Assembly (NCBI RefSeq): GCF_905475465.1
Contig: NC_062253.1
Location: 10,478,001 to 10,542,000, forward strand
Origin: Pieris napi
Taxonomy: Eukaryota > Arthropoda > Insecta > Lepidoptera > Pieridae
DNA length: 64,000 nucleotides
Direction of reading: 5' to 3'
Part shown: one piece after another, positions 1 through 9,257 of the stretch
Layout of the letters: each line of letters starts with the position of its first letter
How positions within the stretch are numbered: the stretch's first letter is position 1
The notes under the pieces: generated by a model
Seen by the model: only the letters and a program-made list of their open reading frames with translations
Databases searched by the model: none
What the model was told of the DNA's origin: nothing
Translations under genes and position numbers: made by a program

Positions 1-2
1 TA

Positions 3-557
3 AAAAAAGATAATGAGAGGTTAAAGTCTAATGTGGCTGACCTAACGAACCGGCTAACTTCTGTTGAACTACATGCCCGGGAGAATAATATATTGATTAA
101 TGGGATCCCTGAGAATAGGTCAGAAAATTTATTTGAAACTGTCCTTCGTATAGCCAAGACTGTGGACTGTCCCCTCACTCAAGTTGATATTCAGCACGTA
201 ACAAGGGTTGCTAAAATAACTAATAGCAGTGATAGGCCTCGGTCCGTGGTAGCCAAGTTATGTAGCCCGCGTACACGTGACTTTGTTCTGGCTGCTGTGA
301 GCAAATTTAATAGGAAGAATCCACAAGATAAATTGAACTCTCATCATCTTGGTATCGGAGGAACTAAGAAACCTATTTATGTATCTGAACATCTAACATC
401 AGTTAACAATGCTCTTTACGCGGCCACACGCTTGAAAGCAAAAGAGAAGCAGTATAAATTTGTATGGGTTCGCAACGGACGCGTTTTTACAAGAAAGAAC
501 GAAAACTGCCAAGCCTTGCTTATTAAGAATAACGAAACCTTAAATCTTTTAACATAG
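3..557 (+). CDS. LINE ORF1 protein, C-terminal part (open at left edge)
   Basis: The frame is open to the window edge, so the true start lies upstream. The visible protein begins with a charged helical stretch (DNERLKSNVADLTNRL), probably the end of a coiled coil. It continues with 'NNILINGIPE' and then a compact domain of about 130 residues ending at the stop at 555-557. This coiled coil plus RNA-binding-like layout is that of the ORF1 nucleic-acid chaperone of Jockey/L1-type LINEs, also seen in the baculovirus FP-like family common in insects. It would coat the element RNA in the ribonucleoprotein. ORF2 begins 70 nt downstream. The family assignment is from pattern; the LINE context makes it firm. 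Confidence 0.8.
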   Translation, partial: KKDNERLKSNVADLTNRLTSVELHARENNILINGIPENRSENLFETVLRIAKTVDCPLTQVDIQHVTRVAKITNSSDRPRSVVAKLCSPRTRDFVLAAVSKFNRKNPQDKLNSHHLGIGGTKKPIYVSEHLTSVNNALYAATRLKAKEKQYKFVWVRNGRVFTRKNENCQALLIKNNETLNLLT

Positions 558-627
558 TATAGTACCTATATTAGATTATAAGCTTTTTGTTGTATCTTTA
601 GCCTAGTAACGCACTGATTTTTTTTTT

Positions 628-3498
628 ATGATGCTTGAAATTTATTATCAAAACGTACAAGGGTTGAGAACTAAAACGGCAAGCTTTCTCAAGTATTTGT
701 CAACTTCTAATTATAAGATCATCGCTCTTACTGAAACTTGGCTGAAATCTGGTATTTCTAACATGGAATTATTTGACAATAGATACACTGTTTATCGTAG
801 AGATCGTTCAAGTTCTACCAATACCAAATCGGATGGTGGAGGTGTCATATTGGGAGTCTCCAAAGAAATTTCTTCTTTCAGAGTTGAGGCATGGGAATCG
901 GATGTGGAGGACTTATGGGTCACCTTACAAATAAATATTAATAAAATAATAAAGAAACTTTCGATATGTGTAGTATACCTGCCTCCCCCTGTAAAGATTG
1001 GGACTTTGACACATTTTTTAGACAGCGTTGACAGAGCTTTAAACTTAAGCGATGACGTCATTATTCTAGGTGACTTCAATCTAGGGTTCATTAATTGGAG
1101 ATCGCTAAATAATGAAGTTTTTATGACACCTTATAATTATAACAATACACTTGGCTTTGCCTTTATTGATTTTATGTCTATGAATAGCCTAAAGCAATTT
1201 AATAGTATAGGTAATAGCGATGATCGTTTCTTAGATTTAGTATTAAGTAATATGTCTAGTATTAATGTATCAGCCCCCTCCGACTCGTTAAGTAAAATAT
1301 ACGCGAATCATCCTAGTTTATTGTTAAGTATTGAATATTCTAAAATATCTTTTTTGCGAACGAGAGGTAACACTAAACTAAATTTTTATAAAGCTGACTA
1401 TGTGTCTATAATAGGGGATCTGAAAACCATTGATTGGAATGATAGCCTACGCGCTCATGATGATGTTAATGATATGGTATCTGAGTTCTACAAAATTCTT
1501 AACACCACTATAAGCAAATTTGTTCCTAAAACGACCATCAAGAAATCTAAGTATCCGGTGTGGTTCAGTTCTTCCTTAATAAAATTGCTTGCTGAAAAAG
1601 AAAAAACACGTAAGAGGTATCGAATATACAAGAATCCTCGAGACGAAATAGAGTATCGCATTATTAGAAAACGTTGTCACAAACTTTATGATGATTGCTA
1701 CACTAAATATAAGCGAAATATTGAGGCAAGTATTCCTAATAATCCTAAATGTTTTTGGAGTTTTATTAAAAATAGGAAAGGTGGTCACTCATCGCTTCCC
1801 TCTTGCATGAAAATGGACAATGTTACAGCCCAGTCATCACCTGATATTGCTAATCTTTTTGCATATCAATTTTCATCTATATATACATGTGATGAATCAC
1901 TTGTTGGCAGTTCCACTCCAGACGAAATTGGCAATGTTGATGGCCTAATGTCTCTTAGCTTCAGAGAAGATGAAATATCTAAGAAAATAAAAGGTCTTGA
2001 TGCTAACAAAGGACCTGGACCAGACTCGATTCCTCCTATCTTTGTAAAACGATGCAGATTTGTGTTATCTTTGCCCCTAACTATTATTTATAATAGATCT
2101 CTTAAAGATGGTGTTTTTCCTGAAGTATGGAAAAGGTCTCGTGTTGTACCTGTGTATAAAAAGGGAGATATCACCGACGTAAAAAATTACCGTCCTATTT
2201 GTATTTTATCTTGTTTTTCCAAGCTCTTTGAGTCTGTCCTGTATCCCGTAATCTCAAAATGTTTAGACGGCTGTATCATTGATGAGCAACATGGTTTTAG
2301 AAAAGGCCGTTCAATTCAAACGAACCTCATGTCTTTTGTGACTGAAACATGTCAGGAATTAGATCGTGGGCGCCAGATTGATGCTATATATACTGACTTT
2401 AGCAATGCCTTTGACAAAGTCAGTCACGCGTTACTGATTCAGAAGCTTCGTGGTTATGGAATGGGAGAGAATTTGCTGAACTGGTTTAAGTCCTATCTTC
2501 GTAACAGGCCTCAGTCAGTAGTTGTTGGAGGCGCTGAGTCTACTCCCTATATTGCGCGATCTGGTGTTCCGCAAGGATCCCATTTGGGACCGTTGCTATT
2601 CTTACTATTTGTAAACGACGTTAGGAATCATATAAAGCACTGTAAAGCGTCTCTCTTCGCTGATGATTTAAAAATTTATAAAGTTATTAACACTGTCTGT
2701 GATGCTGCTCTAGTTCAAAGTGATCTTAATGGTATACAACATTGGTGCGTTTTAAATGGTATGATCCTCAATATAAATAAGTGCTTTCATATTAAATACA
2801 CAAGAAAAAAAAAACCACTTGTTACTGTGTATAAGCTTGACAGCGCGCCATTGCAGGAGGTTCAGGAGATTCGTGACTTGGGTGTTATTATTGACAAAAA
2901 ATTAACGTTTACATCACAAGTCAATAAAGTAGTCACCACATCCACACGAATGCTTGGATTTCTTAAACGGAATGCGGATTGTTTTGGTTGTACGACTAAA
3001 ACAATTTTGTACAACGCTCTGGTGCGCAGTCATGTAGAATTTGGCAGCATTATATGGAATCCACCATATGCGATCCATTCGCAACGCGTGGAAAGCATCC
3101 AAAGATCTTTTACGCGGCACCTAGCTTTCATAAGCAGAGGATTTTCACATAGGCACCCGTACCATCAGCGACTCAAAAAATTTAATATGATATCTCTGTA
3201 CAATCGAAGAACTTTAGCCGGTGTTACCTTCTTGCATAAATTACTCAATAACTATATACAGAGCAGTGACCTCTTACAGGAAATCAAATTTGTCGTCCCT
3301 CACTCATTCCCTAGGTTTAAAATCAATAATATCTTTCAAATTCCTTTTGCCAAAACCAACCTAGGAGTTCAGGCACCTCTCGTTCGAATTCTTCGCGATT
3401 TCAACAAATTGAACACAGCGTGTCCAGAGCTGGATATATTCGGTAGTGGGCTGATCGGTTTTAGAGAAAGCATTTGCAAGTGCCTTTCTCAAACCTAA
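628..3498 (+). CDS. LINE ORF2: APE-type endonuclease plus reverse transcriptase, intact
   Basis: 956 residues, starting at the first of two adjacent ATGs. The N-terminal endonuclease/exonuclease/phosphatase domain (about 1-240) shows NVQGLRTK, TETW (E36), YLPPP, GDFN (148-151) and DLVLSN. The usual C-terminal SDH appears as ANH, so the Asp is replaced but the His is kept. The reverse transcriptase (about 480-750) shows YRPI, GFRKGRS, TDFSNAFD (D590), GVPQGSHLGPLLF (646 on) and FADD (677-680), giving all three catalytic Asp. The C-terminal part (IKYTRKKK, then a 'HVEFGSIIWNP' block) is typical of Jockey/CR1 elements. The enzyme nicks the target and primes cDNA synthesis there. No stop or frameshift interrupts it, so the copy may still be competent; the ANH change is the only doubtful residue. 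Confidence 0.92.
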   Translation: MMLEIYYQNVQGLRTKTASFLKYLSTSNYKIIALTETWLKSGISNMELFDNRYTVYRRDRSSSTNTKSDGGGVILGVSKEISSFRVEAWESDVEDLWVTLQININKIIKKLSICVVYLPPPVKIGTLTHFLDSVDRALNLSDDVIILGDFNLGFINWRSLNNEVFMTPYNYNNTLGFAFIDFMSMNSLKQFNSIGNSDDRFLDLVLSNMSSINVSAPSDSLSKIYANHPSLLLSIEYSKISFLRTRGNTKLNFYKADYVSIIGDLKTIDWNDSLRAHDDVNDMVSEFYKILNTTISKFVPKTTIKKSKYPVWFSSSLIKLLAEKEKTRKRYRIYKNPRDEIEYRIIRKRCHKLYDDCYTKYKRNIEASIPNNPKCFWSFIKNRKGGHSSLPSCMKMDNVTAQSSPDIANLFAYQFSSIYTCDESLVGSSTPDEIGNVDGLMSLSFREDEISKKIKGLDANKGPGPDSIPPIFVKRCRFVLSLPLTIIYNRSLKDGVFPEVWKRSRVVPVYKKGDITDVKNYRPICILSCFSKLFESVLYPVISKCLDGCIIDEQHGFRKGRSIQTNLMSFVTETCQELDRGRQIDAIYTDFSNAFDKVSHALLIQKLRGYGMGENLLNWFKSYLRNRPQSVVVGGAESTPYIARSGVPQGSHLGPLLFLLFVNDVRNHIKHCKASLFADDLKIYKVINTVCDAALVQSDLNGIQHWCVLNGMILNINKCFHIKYTRKKKPLVTVYKLDSAPLQEVQEIRDLGVIIDKKLTFTSQVNKVVTTSTRMLGFLKRNADCFGCTTKTILYNALVRSHVEFGSIIWNPPYAIHSQRVESIQRSFTRHLAFISRGFSHRHPYHQRLKKFNMISLYNRRTLAGVTFLHKLLNNYIQSSDLLQEIKFVVPHSFPRFKINNIFQIPFAKTNLGVQAPLVRILRDFNKLNTACPELDIFGSGLIGFRESICKCLSQT

Positions 3499-3783
3499 TT
3501 TCGCTGTTTTGATGATGATTTTTCTTTTTTTTTCTGCTCTAAGTGCCAACAAATTTCTGTAATTTTTTTTTATTTTATTGTTTGCTTTTACTATCGTATA
3601 TGTTTTAATTGTAATTTTTATTTCTATTTAATTTTTTTTGTGTGAAACTTATGCTTACATTAATTGTCACACATTTTAGATGCGAGATTTTTTGTAAAAT
3701 AATTAGTAATTTTAGTACTGTGTGTGATGTTATAAGCTTAAACTAAATAAATAAAAAAAAAAATAAATAAGAAAAAAATTAAA
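3499..3783 (+). other. LINE 3' UTR and A-rich tail
   Basis: T-rich untranslated region after the ORF2 stop. It ends in a run of AATAAATAAA-like units and A tracts (3744-3777), consistent with target-primed insertion of a polyadenylated RNA. Downstream sequence has no further similarity to the element. Confidence 0.75.
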
Positions 3784-4011
3784 TCGAATTCACTATATGG
3801 GTATGTAATCAACGTATATTTCTAGAATCCGAACTATTTGACGAACATATTACGATTGATTCAGATATATCAGTATTTTTCGCAATTTGTGAAACTTTGT
3901 GCTATTATTTAAAATTCGCGTCTTTTTTTAATATATGTTTTAACTGGCAATATCGATTTCGGCAACGATTCCCAGTGAAGATTTAGTATGGGTAACTTCT
4001 TTATTACAAAC

Positions 4012-4178
4012 CTTATGCTTATTCCCAGGCACCCGAAGCAGTCCCTCATCCCTGGTCCTATCTCGTAGCGCTTCAATGAGAGTCCTAATTATGGCTGGAA
4101 CGGAGCTCCAAGTTTCTTCCCAAATGATCATATCCTTGCGAAGAAGAGTTTCTAGGGCCACTCCGAATACGGCGCCTT
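4012..4178 (-). CDS. conu: conu-like RhoGAP, eighth exon: start of the RhoGAP domain with arginine finger
   Basis: A 167-nt exon with acceptor ...tattttcag and donor ATAAG|gtttgt. It completes Glu and encodes 55 residues: GAVFGVALETLLRKD opens the RhoGAP domain (FGV-L--LL is the usual first strand/helix), SSVPAIIRTLIEALRD is the VP-ii---i helix, and DEGLLRVPGNKHK carries the GLLR finger whose Arg (about residue 398 of the visible chain) enters the GTPase active site. The catalytic Arg is intact. The remaining GAP helices must be encoded left of the window, beyond the LINE at 1-3783. Reading through the donor meets a stop further on, so I ended the exon at the GT. Confidence 0.88.
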
Positions 4179-4694
4179 CTGAAAATATACACAGAGATAA
4201 AAAGAGATTTTTTTAAAGAAACTTTGCCCAGCCGCATAATTTTTTTAAATTAAATCGGTTTTTTTACTGAAGTACTCTTTGGTTTCTTTCTGTCAAATTG
4301 TTTTTCCGCTGTGACAAAAAGAGACAAAGCATAAACTGGTACAGATTTTAAGAATAAGAAGCCCATTTATTCAAACTAGGCCGAAATGTTTCTTCCCGAA
4401 ACGCCTTTATAGCAATTAATCTTTAAGTTTAAATTGGTTATCAAAAAAATGTTAGTTTTCAGTACTACAAACATTTGCAAGTACTAGATTTGTTTGTAAA
4501 CTTCTTTGGCAAAGAACTATCGATTTAAGGACTTAGGGGGACCCTAAATCTCTCGATTCTAAATCATAGACTCACTACCATTTTTCAAATCCAAAGTTAC
4601 ATCCAATTTATTATTAAGATAAATTATACTTGGCGATAATGACTCGAACCTAACATACAACCGCTTTATAATCCTATAAGTAACAGATATATAC

Positions 4695-4854
4695 CTTCTT
4701 TCCTCTTCTTCTTCGGCGGTTTTCGCTTGTGGAATTGGAGCGAGAACTTGTCGAATAACGCAGTCAATTCGAGCCAGAGTAGAGGCTGGAGTTTCTTGAA
4801 CTGTGACTCTCCTAGACTCTCGATGTCCACTGTGCTATCGTGTTCGGGCCATTC
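4695..4854 (-). CDS. conu: conu-like RhoGAP, seventh exon (conserved pre-GAP block)
   Basis: A 160-nt exon with acceptor ...aattacag and donor AAAGAAG|gtatat. It encodes 53 residues: EWPEHDSTVDIESLGESQ, FKKLQPLLWLELTALFDKFS, LQFHKRKPPKKKRKE. The LQPLLWLELTALFD helix followed by (H/K)KRKP and a polybasic tail just before the GAP domain is the most recognisable feature of the ARHGAP18/28/40 group. The KRKPPKKKRK stretch could be a membrane-lipid contact or nuclear signal. One leftover base joins the next exon as Glu. Confidence 0.88.
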
Positions 4855-5340
4855 CTGTAATTTGCATTCTTATTTATAAAAACATGTAAATTTAGTTAAC
4901 TTAACAGGTTTAAAAGCTCTAAATATTACTGTCATACAGAAAAACAAGGGGAAAGAATAAGTCAAATTAATCAAGATCTTTTTTTTTTCGCTCGTGGCGC
5001 AGGCCTTTCGACCATACCGCCTAGTATTTCGTAGATTTTTTCGTTTGTTAATTCAAGTCAAGTTAAAAAAAAAACTTCACATTGTAAATACCAATTCACG
5101 GCAACAGATGGCGTTATTAACCACGGACTTTCCGTGAAAAAAAATCAGGTAAATTGTACCATTTTAAGTGATACTTTATACAGATAAAGGGGTTATTTTA
5201 AATGAGTCTAGTTTAATAACAGCTCTTATTCAAAATCTGCTCGAATTGTATAATGTATTATATATTACTTTTATGTATATTACTTTTTCTATTGATTTAG
5301 ATTTTTATATTGACGATAGATGTTATTTATCAAAGCTTAC

Positions 5341-5443
5341 TTCGTCGTGTTCGAGCATCTGTCGGTCGAGGTTGAACTTGTGTTCGAAGCTGAGAGGCTG
5401 CGAGGATGCTGCGCTCTTCGTGCGAGATACTGGCGCGTGCTTC
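5341..5443 (-). CDS. conu: conu-like RhoGAP, sixth exon
   Basis: A 103-nt exon with acceptor ...aatttcag and donor GACGAA|gtaagc. One base completes Met, then 34 residues follow: a basic, Ser-rich start (KHAPVSRTKSAASSQPLS) and an amphipathic end (FEHKFNLDRQMLEHDE). It ends on a full codon and joins the exon at 4695-4854 without a break. Confidence 0.82.
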
Positions 5444-5962
5444 CTGAAATTATTATTTACATAACATTACTAAAGATATAAATCAATTTTAAAAGCATTT
5501 ATCTATCATATTACTTTAATTCAACATAATACTGAGCCGATTCTGTTATAAAAACTATGGAAATTTGTATGTTGAACTAGATCAAGTATATATAGGATAT
5601 ATTATAAATTAAACACTCCATTAATTATTATTTTTTTCTTTTAATTGAATCACTACCGATCACTTCTTTCACTTCGCTGATTTTAGATAAACTTATCACT
5701 TCAAAGTTAAAAGATGTATGCCCGTGCGTAATGTGCCATAACTTGTTGATCCATTCTATTCCCTACTCCGATTTGACCATCCCACTTGGGCGGATGTCAC
5801 TTCGTAAACAACCGAACGAGTCAAATGAGCAACTATGGTATATGCGCGCTTATGGCAAGATTCTTAAGAAAATGTTTTATATGAATTTTGAAATTTATTA
5901 ACAAAACCATAGTTGAAAGATAAAATTTTGTATTTTATCTTGGGCCTAGTAAATCTACTTAC

Positions 5963-6068
5963 ATAAAAACATCGTTTTCTTTGAGTATGGAGCCATTAAT
6001 CCGCTCCTTGCCAATCCTTGGGCCTTGTACGGTCCCATAGCGTTGGTAGCCAAGGAGCTCTATGCCTT
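5963..6068 (-). CDS. conu: conu-like RhoGAP, fifth exon
   Basis: A 106-nt exon with acceptor ...aattacag and donor TTTTTAT|gtaagt. It finishes a Glu codon and encodes 34 residues (GIELLGYQRYGTVQGPRIGK, ERINGSILKENDVF) plus two bases that join the next exon as Met. The GYQ-YGTV-GPRIG motif resembles a compact beta-rich turn. I know no named domain for it, but phase and context place it firmly in the RhoGAP gene. Confidence 0.82.
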
Positions 6069-6419
6069 CTGTAATTGAACACATTATGATTAACGAAACT
6101 GTACCAACATGTAGTACAAAACAATGACATTAAAGGAATTATATTATAATATAGGTTAATATCTAAATAGGTTTACTTAACTTACGTTACTTAACCTAAG
6201 AATCTAACCCTAGACTTCTAGTCTAGCACATTTCAATGTTTAACTGTATATTATCCGTTACGTGCATAGAAATCTGAATGGTCTTATCGTTGAATTTTAT
6301 AAGTAATATAGTGTGCGGCCATTCGTAACATATACCTTCACTATCTGTTTGTATTTGATCGTCATTTGGAAGTTTGGAAGTAATAAAATTATGGCTATGT
6401 GTCAACCAGGTAGACTGAC

Positions 6420-6586
6420 CAGTATTAGAAGCGATATCAGCCCAATGCAGCTCGTTGGGCTTGAACAGCTCGTGCACGGGCCGAGGTGGGGAGTTCGGTC
6501 CGGGAGGGGAGAGGCGCGCGCGTCGCCCGCTCGGCGCTGACGGTGTTCGCGCGATCGGTGCGTGCGTGCCCGCTGGGTAACTATCA
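6420..6586 (-). CDS. conu: conu-like RhoGAP, fourth exon
   Basis: A 167-nt exon with acceptor ...taccacag and donor ATACTG|gtcagt. One base completes Val, 55 codons follow, and one base remains for the next Glu. The first 35 residues are a Pro/Arg/Ser-rich linker (TPSAPSGRRARLSPPGPNSP). The end is well formed (VHELFKPNELHWADIASNT) and looks like the start of a folded region, from conservation of similar blocks in the family. The exon is very GC-rich in an AT-rich setting, as is usual for moth coding exons. Confidence 0.82.
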
Positions 6587-7006
6587 CTGTGGTAAAAAAG
6601 TTATGACTTAGTACTACGGGATTGTGTTATGCTATTAGTATATTAGTAATACACGCATTTATTCATAACAGAAACAGTCCTTTTACAGTGTTTTAACTAA
6701 ATGACTTATCTCTTTTTGAAGCGAAGAAACAATTTCACAGAATGACGAAACAAAAACAGTGTTACCTTGGTATTTATAGAAGAATCAAAGAGTTATAGCA
6801 TTTTCGACGTTTTGAAAGAGCCCTGGCGTTAGTAAATCTACAATATTAAATTGTTTAAAGTCAGGTTTACAGACAAATAAGCCGCTTTACTTAATAAATT
6901 ACTTTTTCATTACTAATGTATTATTTTAAATCTAAGAAAAACTTCTTCGCAAAGTTCTTCAATTATAATTATAAGAAGTAAAATGATATAAGAGGAATTT
7001 ACTTAC

Positions 7007-7131
7007 ACAAAGTCAGGCGGTGTGGCAGCATCAGCCCATTCAGTTGGGGGACTGCCTGATCCGCCGCTCGGCAACGAGTCCAGAGAATCCGGGGTCGCAC
7101 TGCGCGACCGAGGCTCGCTGCCACTTGAATT
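7007..7131 (-). CDS. conu: conu-like RhoGAP, third exon (Ser/Pro-rich linker)
   Basis: A 125-nt exon with acceptor ...cgttacag and donor TTTGT|gtaagt, starting on a complete codon and ending with two bases that join the next exon as Val. The 41 residues are low in complexity: SSGSEPRSRSATPDSLDSLP, then SGGSGSPP, TEWADAATPPDF. The RSRSATPDS stretch holds several possible Ser/Pro phosphorylation sites. It is probably a disordered linker between the basic block and the next conserved region. Confidence 0.85.
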
Positions 7132-7286
7132 CTGTAACGAAATTTCAGTACTCTTGTAAATCTATCATTGATTACATAGGACAAGACAATACATATACGA
7201 TAGCTGGGTAAGTGAGAGAACTAAAATGACTTTTTACTATACACACATGTTATGTATAACACTTTCCATTTTTATAGCAATACTAG

Positions 7287-7340
7287 CTGTTCCCTGCCAC
7301 GAATGAATGGTTGAGAGAAACAAAACAAAGAAAACATTTC
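7287..7340 (-). repeat. Helitron-like 3' end fragment
   Basis: 'actagctgttccctgccacg' resembles the reverse complement of the CTAG-ending 3' terminus of the Helitron-like elements elsewhere in the window. Only the end is recognisable. Confidence 0.3.
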
Positions 7341-7654
7341 ATATAAGTTTAATTTTGCAATACTTGTGGAAAAAAATATAGAAAAAATAAAAAACATGAT
7401 AAAATATAGATAAAAACAATCCTTGATGCAGAACTTTTTGAGTTTTTGAAGCGTACACAAACCAACATAACATCTTTTTATATATAGATGAAACATTAGT
7501 TCTGAAACAGCTAACAAAAGTTAAAATCACTGAATACGAGTAATTGTTGGAAACGAGCGATTATCACACGTGAGAATACTTCACAATACCTTCACTTTGC
7601 TACCGAAATGTATGTTGCATGTAATTACATACTACATTACATTTTGTATTTTTC

Positions 7655-8150
7655 ATCTTTTTATGACACTATCGGGTCAATATATTCTTGAAGCCTTGTT
7701 GTATGTACAAAGAAATATAAACAATTATAAAACAATTGGTTACTTTCACCAGTATAATACTCGAAACAGAACGAATCTAAGCGTACGACCAACCAGGCTC
7801 CAGAAGATAAAACACTCCTTATGTGGTAATTGTATTCGTTTTTACAATTATCACGGAACATATTCAAAACTCTCGTTAAACGTAAATTAATCAATAAAGC
7901 TTTTATAATTTGACGATTATTTAAATGGTCCTAATCCTTGGGATTGATTTGCTCCAGTTCAAAAAAATTATATGACTCAAAACTTAGCTATTAAAAAGAG
8001 TGGCGGAAATTTTCTTGCCAGTTCTTCTTGTCCGCTCTACGTCCTTGACTGGTATTAAATGTAAATTTAGAATCAATTTAACATATTTTCTATTGACCTT
8101 CATATGTACTTGGTTACCTATATGCATAAAGTTAGTTTGAGTTTGAGGTA
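7655..8150 (+). mobile_element. 5'-truncated LINE: ORF2 C-terminus and 3' UTR
   Basis: Plus-strand translation from about 7660 gives the end of a Jockey/CR1-type ORF2 (YILEALLYVQRNINN, HQYNTRNRTNL, GNCIRFYN), broken by a frameshift near 7845. Traces of the final KRKLINKAFY block follow in another frame. The 3' UTR carries the shared 'aaaaagagtggcgg' and 'tacctatatg' tail at 7993-8148. A longer copy of the same end lies on the minus strand at 41705-42060. Confidence 0.72.
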
Positions 8151-9257
8151 ACAGCGTTTAGGTAATTCATAATCCCGTATAGTAGGTGTATCAAATCGGA
8201 AAACCGAAATACGTAAGGCTGAATTCGATCTGAATGTTCTGCAATTAAATAATCATAGTGCTTCAAAAACTAATTGGATACCATTCTTAAAATACTAATA
8301 TATTATCTATTTCATTTTGTAAATATAAATGTTCACACGAATTTACATTTCTTTTTTTTAAGTCAGGTTCGCCAACTTGTACCAGCAATAAAGATAATCG
8401 TCGTGTCGTCGTGAGAGCGATTAAATAACAATTAAATGAATAAATTTTGCGTTATTTGTTGAATTTAGGCAATTATGTTTTCCTTTCATTATCGGCCGTT
8501 AACCCGCATACTAGGTGTATCCTGTTTCGGTACGTTAAACACAAATCTCATGTAAGAAAAAATTACGTTGCTTTAATTTTCATTTGGTTAGTTTTGGAGC
8601 AAACGGGCAGGAGGCTCATCTGATGTTAAGAGATACCGCCATAGACACACACGTTGAGAGGGCTCGCAAGTGCGTTGCCGGCCTTTTAATACAATAAATA
8701 GTAATCTAATATGTTTCGTGTGCTTAATAAAAATATTAAACCAAGGACATTGATACTTTATAATGATATTCTAATAGCTAATATAGATTGTAGTTATTAT
8801 TTAACATCTTCGAGCGATCTTCCAGCCTAATAAAGTCCAGACGAACTACATTAATGAAAAAAAGTTCGCTTAGTAGACATGCAAATTCTAATCATGCAAT
8901 CGCACATGTAAGAATTACGTCCAGCAAAAAGCAACTAAACATCCGGTCACGGCGGATATGTCGAAAAACCAGTGTCCACAGATTAGGAGACACGCCGGCT
9001 GCAATACAACCTTGTCAATACGACCTTGATCATACGAGTTTTGATTAAAATAATCTATATTTTAATAGATTTATGTACTATTAATAGCACTTCAGTTTTT
9101 GTTTCATTCAATATGTTTATGAACAAATTGTGGTAACTGGTAAGGGAAAAACCAGGGTTAGTTAGTCTGAACAATTCTCATCCCTGAGGTCGTGCAGATT
9201 TTTCTTTCGTAATCAAAGTTTAAAATATTAATGTACCTAAGCCACTTATGAAATTAT
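8151..9257. other. Intron sequence, little recognised
   Basis: AT-rich. Besides the repeat at 8596-8690, only a short SINE B-box-like piece ('catccctgaggtcgtgcag', about 9179-9197) stands out. Confidence 0.5.
8596..8690 (+). repeat. Lepidopteran interspersed repeat ('gcgttgccggcctttt' family), fragment
   Basis: Contains 'caaacgggcaggaggctcat', 'tgatgttaagagataccgcc' and 'tgcgttgccggcctttt' in the same order as the better copy at 26115-26400, with an internal deletion. Confidence 0.65.

Larger units (their letters stand above)
1..3783 (+). mobile_element. LINE (Jockey/CR1-like non-LTR retrotransposon), 5' end outside window
   Basis: Two consecutive ORFs on the plus strand (ORF1 tail, ORF2 with endonuclease and reverse transcriptase) are followed by about 280 bp of T-rich 3' UTR and an A-rich tail at 3744-3777 containing AATAAA-type signals. 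The order ORF1, ORF2, 3' UTR, A-tail is that of a two-ORF LINE of the Jockey superfamily. ORF2 has no visible stop or frameshift, so this is a young copy. It lies antisense to the RhoGAP gene, beyond the last exon visible at 4012-4178, presumably in the next intron. Its 5' end and target-site duplication cannot be seen. Confidence 0.9.

Noticed and set aside
792..3552. Minus-strand frames within the LINE
   Set aside because: Shadows of the plus-strand ORF2 frame.
6313..6540. Plus-strand frame over the GC-rich segment near 6.5 kb
   Set aside because: It is the shadow of the minus-strand RhoGAP exon at 6420-6586, which has proper splice borders and phase.
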